Source of the DNA: Pyxicephalus adspersus | Lineage: Eukaryota; Chordata; Amphibia; Anura; Pyxicephalidae | NCBI RefSeq assembly: GCF_032062135.1 | Contig: NC_092866.1 | Span: forward strand, 22,090,590 to 22,154,589 | Reading direction: 5' to 3' | Length of the DNA: 64,000 bases | Shown here: positions 55,230-64,000 of the stretch, piece after piece | Layout of the letters: each line of letters opens with the position of its first letter | How positions within the stretch are numbered: the stretch's first letter is position 1 | Program-made: the position numbers and the translations under genes | The notes under the pieces: model-generated | The model's database searches: none | Seen by the model: the letters and a program-made list of their open reading frames with translations, nothing else | Told to the model about the DNA's origin: nothing

Positions 55230-56480
55230 TTAAATGATATCAAACGTTTACAGTCTCTCTTTTCTTTTAACAAAAACTTAGAAGTTGAAAAATTGTTGTT
55301 ATTTTTGAAGGATCATTTACTTAAGATGCTTAGATAATACTAAATTCCTTTTTTTGCTGGGCACCTACCTATGAATAGGGACCACTTCTAGTTTGTCTCT
55401 CTGAATATAATGTAAAGTAATTTGGATCACTAAGAGTTTTCTTAATTGTTTCACCTAGAAGATTTGATGGTAAGATCTGTAGAAAACATCTGTTAGCTGT
55501 TAATCTGCCTCTTCCAGGTTAAATACTGATCTAATAATGTCTACAAGAAAATAATTTGCATTGCTCTCACATTTTTACCTACAAAAAAAAATCACTTTGT
55601 GGCTACAAAATAAACAACTAAAATGTCAATTTCTTCTATTTGGTCACTACAAGCAAAACTTGATTGATTTTTTCTATGCATTTGTAGAATGCAATTTGAC
55701 CAGAAAACAGTTTTTATTATCATTTTAAGGATGACTTGGCATAACTCACTCATACCTCATCCCACTGATGACTGATGTATAATGCACTCATGCGTACTGC
55801 ATAATAATGAAATCTCCATTCTGCCTGAGTTGTAGTGTATGTGGAATTTGCTCTTCCTGAAGATTCACATACATATTGATAAATGTTTTCAATAAATGGA
55901 ATTTTCAACTGTTTATCTAATCAGCAGTGAATACTCAAGTCCAACTTTTTCCTTGTAAAGCCCTAACATGAAATATCTTTATCTGTTGGACTAGAATATT
56001 GTATGTTCTATATTCATTCATGGAACTGTAATTTTAAAATTAGACTTTTTTTCAAGTTTATTTAATAGTAGGAGTGGATAAATGAAGTTATGTGAGCTAT
56101 GTTAGTTGGGAAGCAGACAAAAATATAGATCCATCAAAGCTATCAATAATCGTGTTCTTTTCAATAATTTAAAACAAATTAAAATAATTTATTGTTTAAA
56201 AGAAACATACCAGCACACAGAACATAACAAGGATGCCTTGTACAAAAAGTATCAGCAAAACAAGAAAATATTCAACAATAAATCAATATTAATTATTCTC
56301 AAACCCTGCTACAAAAAATACAGGCATTATGCAGCAATATGACATATAAACAACATATAAAACCATAATAAAATTGTGTGAAAAGAGGCAGGAGTTGTGT
56401 AGGTCCCTTTAGTAGAGATAAATTGTATACATAGAATCCAGAAAAAAAAGAGAAAAACACAATTACACAAAACACAGCGG
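55230..56480. other. Gene-free stretch
   Basis: AT-rich, no recognised feature. Confidence 0.5.
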
Positions 56481-56489
56481 TGGGGGTAA

Positions 56490-56822
56490 GGCTAAGTGCA
56501 CATGTGTAATGGTTCTCATTCGATAATCAGCTCAGGGCCAATATCGGACGAGAATCTGGCATGTGTACAGTGCCCATCGTCCATCGTCCAAATGACCGTC
56601 CTTGCGGACCCACAGATGTTGGACGACGAACAATCATAATAGAAGTGAAGGGGAGAGAGCGCAGCGGGGTGCCACTCCTTAATTCTCCCCTTCCCCTCTC
56701 CATAGAGCAGAACAGTGCTCTATGTACAGAACTTGTTCATGCATCGTGCAGTCCATAGTTGTTGGAAAGGATTGTGAAAGATCCTTTCCAACAACAATTA
56801 TTGCACATGTGTGTATGTAGCC
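56490..56822. mobile_element. Harbinger-type mini-element
   Basis: Left end GGCTAAGTGCACATGTGTAA, right end in complement GGCTACATACACACATGTGC. TAA lies outside both ends (56487-56489 and 56823-56825). Interior with ATATCGGACGAGAATC and a stem GGAAAGGATTGTGAAAGATCCTTTCC described by position 56764-56790. Related in ends to the element at 11484. Confidence 0.7.
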
Positions 56823-57109
56823 TAAAAAGAAACAGGAGAGGGGGGACCAGGTCTCTGAAAGGATATTAATTACAACCCTGTAACTGAGGGAATTAAAGCA
56901 AGGACAGTAAATACTGAATCCAAGCATCCCATATGTTCATTGAGGATATTTGAATGTTTTTCATTATTAAAGAAAAAAAAACTATCAAGTAGCTTTACCT
57001 AATGAAAATATAGATGGCTGTACCTGTCAAGCTCAAGATATTTTCTTAGTGGCTAGCAGTAAAAAGTAAAGAAATAAATTGTGCTTTAGTAACGGCAAAA
57101 AGGGCTTAG

Positions 57110-57238
57110 GTTACGTAAACACATGCAATAGTTCTTGTCCGATAATCGTCTCAGAGCTAATATCGGACTAGAATCCGGTGTGTGTACAGTGCTCATCGTC
57201 CGTTGTTCAAACAATCGTCCATGGATCCCCCAGGAAGT
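57110..57238. repeat. Half copy of the Harbinger-type element
   Basis: GTAAACACATGCAATAGTTC, CCGATAATCGTCTCAGAGC and TAATATCGGACTAGAATC follow the left half of 56490-56822. The copy stops near CCATGGATCCCC, so its right half is lost. Confidence 0.65.
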
Positions 57239-58889
57239 TTCAATAGCTGTAGCTGGGAAAGAAAGGATATAGTTTAAATGCCAAGGAAATTCAGAAGCTT
57301 GTTTTCTCTTGTTTCCGCTTCATCAGGAGATCTAGAAAACCTGCATATAGCATTGTCATTCAAAATGTATACAACAAAATCACACTTTCAATAAACATTT
57401 TAAACATGATTAATTCTTTATAACATAATTGCTCACTTACTTAGTTCTTAGCTTCCACCCCCTACATCAAATACATCAAGGGTGGCCACAGAATACAGGG
57501 AAAGGGACCAAAAAAATCCAAACTTCAAAGGTATCAATAATAATAGGTAGCATTAATAATCTCTATGTGAAAAGGTGAAAATGCGGAAAAAAATATAATA
57601 TGACTCTTGACCAAATTCATGATAGTGAACAATTTTTCATATACCATTCATTTGTATTCCTCAAAATTCCTCAAGAAATGAAACATATACCATAAAGCCA
57701 CAAAACCATAAACCATAAATGGTTCATTTAGTGAAATTTCCTTATATATAAGTATATATAGACAGTTCAACATGGATGAATATCCCAAGTTTTTCATGGA
57801 CAAAATTGTAGTTGGCAGCCCCTGAACCTCACTGTTTGCTCCTGTAAAGGGATTGGTGGCTTTACTGACCAATAATAAAGTCCAAGAGCTGGAAAGGGGT
57901 TGAATCCTAACCTGTTGGAAACATGTTGAAAGTCAAATTTGCATATACATTTAGCCTTCTATGCTGTTGGATCATCTGATCTTTTTGACATAATTTTTGT
58001 TGAATATATCTTAAGTTTGGACATTCTTTCATCATGCTCAGAAAGAATTGCCTATTTTGGCAACTTAATTTGAATATAAAGGTTGTATTCTGTATCATTT
58101 TTTTGGTTGTTTTTAATTAGCAATAACCCACATCCTTTATCCACTTAAGGGTTTGTTCTTGAAGGTGACCACAATCATATTTTATTCATGAATTTTCAAT
58201 TCAAGGACATTCAGAGCTGCAAACTGCGTTGTACTCAAAATCAAGCAGTACTATTTTACTGCTATGCAAAGCAAATCTTGGCTATTTTGTAATCAACACC
58301 AAATACGGCAAGAGCTAAACCTAAAGCGATAATTTACTACAAGGAAATTAATCCATTTTGGAAATATTTTATTTACAATTAGCACCTCACTGCCAGTTCT
58401 ACTATTTATTTTTACATGTTGTACCTAGTTATGTAAGTCTATCAAGATACAGTCCACTTTCTATGGTAGGGCAACAGGAAAAAGTGATTTTGCCCATAAT
58501 GATTAGCTTTTAAGGTCACCTATATCTTCAATAAAAGTATCCAATGTCATAAAAAATGGGAATAGTTAAGCATCCAGCCTCCATTGGGAATAACGAAAAA
58601 CTATGAATATTGAGCTATAATTTTTTCAGGACAATATTTTAATTTAAAAGTTAAACAGCAATCAAGAATGAACTAGTTTAATTATAATTTTGCATTTTGA
58701 TTTTTCATTAGCATGAATGAGTTGGACAGATATGTTTTATCAAAAACTCTAAAGTAGATGAAGTAAGTCAAAAGACATTTATTTTGTCGGGAGTTTCAGA
58801 GAAGATACAATAATGAGGTTAAAAGGCATGTCTGTCTTTTGCAAAATAAGGAAGAAAACAAACATTATAAAAAATGCTTGAAATGTCCC

Positions 58890-59200
58890 AACCTCCTTCC
58901 ATTACCAGCATTTCATTTGTCACAGATTATTAAACAACACAAAGAATGCATTACTACCAAGCAGAAATAAATGACACCATGGCTCGATCTTGCTGCCGGA
59001 ACATGCAATTTGGTTCACAAAATGTTTGCCTGTATTTCTAAAATGAAAACATGTTCAAACTGCTGAGATTAAAATTTAATTATAAACACTTTATCAGTGC
59101 GAATATTTGCAGTTAATTTGATTTTCAGAATATTAAATATTAAATCGTCGAGCAATTATAAAAAGTTATGTGAATGGCTGGGAATTTGTCCTTTTATTCT
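58890..59200. promoter_or_regulatory. Possible conserved non-coding element
   Basis: Non-repetitive, with ACAGATTATTAAACAACACAAAG, whose core lies at 58922-58944, and TTGCAGTTAATTTGATTTTC words. The texture is like developmental enhancers. No alignment evidence. Confidence 0.25.
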
Positions 59201-59466
59201 ATCTTTTCTCTGTTTAAAAGCATACTAAATGAGTTTTAATGTTTTGTAAAACAGATGAAAGGCATGCAAAACCAAGATAAAGAACCTTGAATGTGATTAT
59301 TTAGAATTAATACAGATTGTTTTGTGGCTATACTAAGCATTTTATTGTGGAATTACACACTTCTAAGGATAAAAAGATGTCTGACTTTAATTTATTACGT
59401 TGATTTGAAAACATCAATTAGAAAATTAGTAGTTATGTTATTGTGCAAAAGTAATATAAAAGTAGA

Positions 59467-59489
59467 TGTGTGTGTGTGTGTGTGTGTGA
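59467..59489. repeat. (TG)n microsatellite
   Basis: About 11 TG units. Confidence 0.95.
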
Positions 59490-59754
59490 GACATTCCAGT
59501 AGTTACCAGACATTCAAAATTCTGAAATAAATGCCATCCAGATGAAAAGGAAAGTATTGCTTTTCATAAAACTCTTTTCATTGAATATATATAGGCTCAC
59601 ATTCCTAGACTGAATATACCAAGAATATACCAGAACATATCAAGAAGCTGTGCTCATACACATACCACCCCCGTTGGTTCTTGAGACAACTGTTGAATTG
59701 CAGAAATTTGTTTCACTTCTTAGTTTTCCTGCATAGAGGTTTATGCATAGAGGT

Positions 59755-59968
59755 TTATTTACCCTTGCAAGGGGTAATTCACTTAGTTAATTGGGTAAAG
59801 CTCTGTTGACTTCAATTCAATGTACAAAAATAATTTTTATTATTGGTATTCTTTGCAAAGTTATTTTGCCCTTCATTCATTAAGTGAAGTGAATAATCCC
59901 TTGCAAAGTTATAATTCACCTTTAGTAAGTGAACATCCTAAATTTCTTTAGTAAATCAGCCCCATAGT
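59755..59968. repeat. Mini-element with TTTACTAAAG-type ends
   Basis: TTTATTTACCCTTGCAAGGG at the left and TTCTTTAGTAAATCAGCCCC at the right fit the GGGGCTGATTTACTAAAG end of a common frog repeat. Internal inverted blocks are TGCAAGGGGTAATTCACTTA and TAAGTGAAGTGAATAATCCC with TTGCAAAGT. Non-coding. Confidence 0.6.
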
Positions 59969-59997
59969 ATTTATATTCGGCACTTCTTGCTGGTTGA

Positions 59998-60012
59998 CTA
60001 TCTAATATATAA

Positions 60013-60048
<36 letters not shown>
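59998..60048. repeat. (TA)n microsatellite
   Basis: TATAAATA units then about 13 TA units. Confidence 0.9.
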
Positions 60049-60051
<3 letters not shown>

Positions 60052-60586
60052 AATCATGAAATTTAATTTTTTGAGTGCATTGTTTATGTGAGGTACAGCA
60101 TGTCATTCCAAACTGAATTATTGCAGTAATTATAGGTACACTAATAAATATGCTATAAATAGCTAATGACTATGCAAAAGGACAAAAGGAGATGTGACTG
60201 GAAATTAACGTGTTGCCTAGCTGACTTAAGTATAGAGAAAGTCTTTGGATCAACCTTGTTGCTAAGAACTTTGGGGTGCTTGAACCCTTCACAGTTTAAA
60301 GAATCAGCTTTTCTACAAACACTTTAGTACAAACACAAGAGCAAATTAGAAGTGCCTTCTCTAGGTAAATACACTCCAGTCATGACTCACTGTTATCCAC
60401 AACATTACAGAGGGTTTTTAGGGTAACCCAGGTCAACAACATCAGCTTTGCTGGCAAGTACACAGTTGTACACAAAGAAGAACAATGTCCTACCAATGGA
60501 AATCTCCCTGTAAACTTTAATTAGAGTAAATTGAGTTTAATGTCAGCTTTACTAGTAAGTATCGAAAAAGGGAAATTGCCTGTTTC

Positions 60587-60945
60587 TTTTTTTTTTTTTT
60601 TTATCGAATCTCGTGTAGACATGATCCTCTAAACAAAAACCCTGTGCTCGAAAAAAAAGAAGGACCACCCAGTTTCCCTAGACCCCATGGGGCACAAAAC
60701 TCCTGACGATGGCTGGGTACTAAGACTAGCCCGTCTGACAGTCAGACAGGGTCCTTTCTCTATGGGACTGCATAGGCAATCCCAACAGATACTAGGCTGA
60801 GAGCTCTCCCGAAGAGAGACTCCCAGTAAGCGAAAGTACCTGACCATAAGGCCAAAGCACTCCCCAAGACTTCAGGGCTAGCCCATAAGAGAATAACACC
60901 CTCCATCTGGGGATGGCATAACTAGGGGTCGCATAACTAATTTGC
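60587..60945 (-). repeat. GC-richer segment next to a T16 run, unidentified
   Basis: A run of 16 T (60587-60602) is followed by about 340 bases with clearly higher GC than the surroundings. On the minus strand this is a sequence ending in a poly-A tract, the layout of a retroposed RNA or of a LINE/SINE 3' end. Blocks include CAGTTTCCCTAGACCCCATG and CCGTCTGACAGTCAGACAGG. I do not recognise the family and frames are short. Confidence 0.4.
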
Positions 60946-60954
60946 TTGTTTAAT

Positions 60955-61110
60955 TGGTAACTTAAAGCTGACCAAAACTAAATTTTTTACCTTACATAAA
61001 AGGGTAGAAAACCCTTTTATATAAGGCAAAAATGACCTTTTTTTTGGGGAAGAAGTTTAAAACCTTTTTTTTAAAAAAGAAAAGGGTAAAGCCCCTCCCC
61101 TTTCTGCCAA
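60955..61110. repeat. Dispersed repeat, family R1, fourth copy (partial)
   Basis: TTACCTTACATAAAAGGGTA and the stem AAAAGGGTAGAAAACCCTTTT (60998-61018) match 18900-18931. The GC-rich 3' part is nearly absent. Confidence 0.55.
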
Positions 61111-61570
61111 TGCCAATTTCCCAATATCTTCTTTCAATCTCTCTTAATAAATATATTAACAGGACATTTTTTTCAGGTTTAAAAATCTTAGGAGTGTCAA
61201 TATTTGACACGTTTATTGGCAGTAAGAAAAATTATAGCTTTCATTGCCATGCTTGGTTGGTAATTAAGTAAATGCTGGAGCATTATGGTCTAGTAGTGCA
61301 CAGAATGCAATGGCATTTTTTCCTAAAATATTAGATATGTATTTTGTTCTTGTGTGTAATATCTTAAGTAATTCGATTGATCATACATGCATTAATGCAA
61401 GTCCAATGGTGTCTGCACACACATGGGAGCAATAGAGTTCTTTATGAGTACAGTGTACAGTTAATATGTACTATGCTTTAGTGGTACATCAGATAAGCAA
61501 AGGCTACCTTGGTAATTAAAATAAAGGAATAAATGATTGCCCATAAACCACAAAAATAGAGGTGCAGTGC
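61111..61570. other. Gene-free stretch
   Basis: Nothing recognised. Confidence 0.5.
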
Positions 61571-61577
61571 AGTTACA

Positions 61578-61688
61578 TTTTTCTTGCAGTGGATAAAAGT
61601 AAAATATAACAAATGTATCATAATATTTCTGTGCTGAAAGGTGTGTTACAGAGAGATATTAACTAAAAAAATTAGTTAAATAAACACG
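61578..61688 (+). repeat. Direct repeat, left unit
   Basis: CAGTGGATAAAAGTAAAATA, CAAATGTATCATAATATTT and GTTACAGAGAGATATTAACT recur almost unchanged at 62344-62454. Confidence 0.9.
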
Positions 61689-62343
61689 CAGTTTATGTTC
61701 CTGGTGTGTTTTTGTTGCCCTCTGTATATAATTGGGTGTGTTATCACTTTTTATTGCCTATATAAATTTGTATTTGCAGCAAAAACAGCAAACATAAATT
61801 AATAAAAACTACTTTGTTTTCTCTATTTCTCTCTCTCGCTCTCCCATGTTTCAAGTGGAACTGTAGTTCCACTATAAAATAAATGAGATAACATTGTGTT
61901 TGATACTGGGATATGCCACCCCATGTGCCAGCATGCACGTGTGAAAGTTACGTCATTGCGACCTGGCCAAAGTTGGATAATGATTGAGAACGTGGAAGAA
62001 GACCAGGTGTAGATGGTGGTCATCAGAACAAGGACAGGTGAGTGTAAATAAAAAAATTGCAATCCGGTAGGTAAGGTTATTTTATTGCACAAACTTATCC
62101 CCATTCCACCTCTAGTGCCCGGGGATCACCTGCAGCCATGTGACCGTGGGAACTGAACTGCAGATAAACTCTGCAGTTCCACTATGATCCCCGGGGCACT
62201 ACATGTAATTAACCTGTAGTGCCCGGGGATCACACACTCTTCTCAATGATTGCAGACTCTGATGCAATCATTGAGAAGATGCCCTGCCTGCAAGTATCTC
62301 TTACTCTGTAACACGCACAGTAATAAGATACATTTGTTCCATT
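61689..62343. repeat. Segment between the direct repeats, rich in hairpins
   Basis: Contains GTGCCCGGGGATCA blocks in both orientations (62115, 62190 and 62219) and a stem CTTCTCAATGATTGCA with TGCAATCATTGAGAAG (62239-62279). The style resembles the interior of the hAT element at 10.7-10.98 kb, and a hAT-family end follows at 62556. No gene. Confidence 0.5.
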
Positions 62344-62454
62344 TTTCTCGCAGTGGATAAAATTAAAATATAACAAATGTATCATAATATTTGTGTGCTG
62401 AAAGGTATGTTACAGAGAGATATTAACTAAAAAAATTAGATAAATAAACACAAA
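62344..62454 (+). repeat. Direct repeat, right unit
   Basis: Nearly identical to 61578-61688, 766 bases downstream in the same orientation. Confidence 0.9.
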
Positions 62455-62555
62455 CACTCAATAAATTAATTTAACATTAACTTTTATTTTTTAACACTTT
62501 ACTTGCATTTTTTTAATCCAAATTTTTACCATAGAATCTCATTTTTTGGGCTGAA

Positions 62556-62611
62556 AATCAGCCATTTTCGGGTCGAATATAAGGACAACCCAAATTTGAA
62601 CACCAACACAA
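62556..62611. mobile_element. End of a third hAT-family element
   Basis: TTTTCGGGTCGAATATAAGG, ACAACCCAAATTTGAACACC and AACACAAA are the complement of the left end of 30574-30881 (TGTTGATGTTCGAATTCGGG onward). The opposite terminus was not located, so the element is truncated or its other end has decayed. Confidence 0.65.
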
Positions 62612-62619
62612 ATGGTGAC

Positions 62620-64000
62620 CACCAGCCTATAAATGCTTTTTGTGTCTTTTGCTTTTGTGACAAGTGCTTGTTTAATTTAGCCTTTGTAGATATCAAAATG
62701 AGGAGCTAAGCAAGTGCACACTTGTTTACTCAATACTGCTTTGTATTCTGGTGACCTAATTTTTGTTTTAAAACTGCACCCCATATTTAAAATACATTTG
62801 CAGATCCTACTTATAAAAAATTAATTACAATATTATACCACTATATGCCAGTGCTATATAAATAGTAATTAATAATAATATTAATCTCTGTAGTTTAGGT
62901 ACATTTTCCATTTCAGCTTTCACAGAATGAATAAACACGCACTTTTGTTGAACAAATTTGCTATGAATTGTCTATAAATACACCCGTAAGTGTCAAAGCT
63001 ATTTTAATTGCCAATTTGGTACACAGTATGTGTATTGATTTGATTACTTACAGGTATTTGTATTGGACATGTCTGTGTTGTCTGCAGTTGGAATTCTGTC
63101 CTTGATGTGACAATGCTTTTATAAAAAATAAAAAGACAAGTAAAAAAAACTTTGCAGTGTGTTTTGAAATGCACAACACACTGTTCTATTTTCTTTAAAC
63201 AACTGAAGGGTCGGTTACATTGGAAAAGATTTCCATGCAAAGCAAACAGCACTTTTCCAAATGCCTAGTACTTCACAATAGTACAATTCAAATGCAAATT
63301 TGCAGCCAGAATTCTGCTCCTAATTTGACTTGTACAAATAAAACAGCAATTCACTAAGACACACTAAAGCAATACTAATTGCAGCAAAAAATAAAAATGA
63401 AAACATTTTGCTTCCAAGAGCCTCTACTTCTTAGCATATACAAGGATTTTCCAGCATGTTGCATTGTCAAAATCAGAAAGTTCTTAAAAAAAGCTTTCTA
63501 ATGCAGCTTAACTAATGTCAATTGTTAAGCGTTGTCAAGCATTGGCCTGAAATTTGGATGTGAGGCTAAACTACAACAAGGTAGCGGCAGCAAACAGTAA
63601 ACACACAAGCTGGCAGTGGATGAAAGGGGGACACACTATGAATTGAAATAGAAGAGGTATTCTTTCCTGTGTTCAAGAACTTGACCATTAACTACAGCCC
63701 CTAATGCTTATAGTCAACCACTGCGCAGAAGGAGCAGCTTAACATCTCTTGGAATGAATGATGAATGTATCCCAGGCTCAGGGTTTCCCATTCAGTCTGA
63801 ATGGGGTCCTCCCCTTCAAATTAAAAAAAAAAGTGAAAAAAAATGTTTTGATCATACAAAAGGGTTATACACCCATGGTAAAAATGTCATTATAGGTTCA
63901 ATTTAAGTAGGCTTATATTGTATATATGATATCATTGGTCTGCGTTTTACTTGTTTCTTTTCTTAGTTTACACCATTTTCTGCTCTTGTTCACTCACATT
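62620..64000. other. Gene-free stretch
   Basis: AT-rich. At 62840-62882 TGCCAGTGCTATATAAATAG followed by TAAT units looks like the 3' tail shared by the SINE and LINE families, in plus orientation. Nothing else recognised. Confidence 0.5.

Larger units (their letters stand above)
57240..59750. other. Long gene-free stretch
   Basis: No supported gene. It contains a (TG)n run at 59467-59489 and a possible conserved element at 58890-59200. Confidence 0.5.

Noticed and set aside
56106..56342. 78-codon Lys/Asn-rich frame
   Set aside because: Low-complexity translation of AT-rich DNA without a domain.
61032..61271. 79-codon frame over the R1 repeat copy
   Set aside because: Begins in poly-A/poly-T sequence of the repeat and has no domain.

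Overview
This window looks like intergenic or deep intronic DNA from a vertebrate, most likely a frog and probably a ranoid neobatrachian. It is AT-rich, has no open reading frame I can defend as a host exon, and is packed with transposon remnants. Several repeats have the look of families common in ranid-type frog genomes: a TTAA-flanked CCTCCCTAG element, a palindromic family with GATTTATTAAAGC ends, TAA-flanked mini-elements, Ngaro-type retrotransposons with a hydrolase module, and L2-like LINEs. The species call is inference from repeat style; no host gene confirms it.

Layout. 1-9.9 kb: unique-looking AT-rich DNA with a few small palindromic repeats, a 260-bp fold-back (5.7-5.96 kb) and a tRNA-derived SINE (7.0-7.3 kb). 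9.95-12.2 kb: a pogo/Tigger-like mini-element, then a 1.6-kb hAT-type element with perfect 8-bp target duplications and a nested Harbinger-type element. 12.57-14.0 kb: first copy of a DDE-like transposase family I cannot place in a named superfamily, flanked by inverted repeats. 15.3-16.5 kb: an internally deleted L2-like LINE. 19.43-20.66 kb: a nearly whole mariner (DD34D). 23.5-24.1 and 29.4-30.25 kb: two Tc1-like remnants. 30.57-30.88 kb: a short hAT-family copy. 34.9-36.6 kb: palindromic repeats, one split by a TTAA-flanked element. 38-41 kb: a SINE and two LINE tails in opposite orientation. 42.4-45.0 kb: an internally deleted Ngaro-like retrotransposon (RNase H, recombinase N-terminus, SGNH hydrolase). 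46.7-47.1 kb: a hAT mini-element. 48.16-48.93 kb: a probable solo LTR. 48.97-50.95 kb: second copy of the unplaced family, interrupted by another repeat. 53.4-55.2 kb: a pair of ~320-bp A-tailed repeats in inverted orientation. 56.5-57.2 kb: Harbinger-type elements. 61.5-62.6 kb: direct repeats and a further hAT-family end. 62.6-64 kb: unique AT-rich DNA.

Nothing here works as a living gene system: every coding remnant has stops, frameshifts or deletions. The most interesting items are the two complementary broken copies of the unplaced transposase family, the Ngaro-like element with a hydrolase module, and the shared 3' tail of the SINEs and LINE ends. Several non-repetitive stretches (24.8, 27.1, 31.4, 36.2, 37.0 and 59.0 kb) resemble conserved regulatory DNA by texture, but only alignment to other frogs can decide that.
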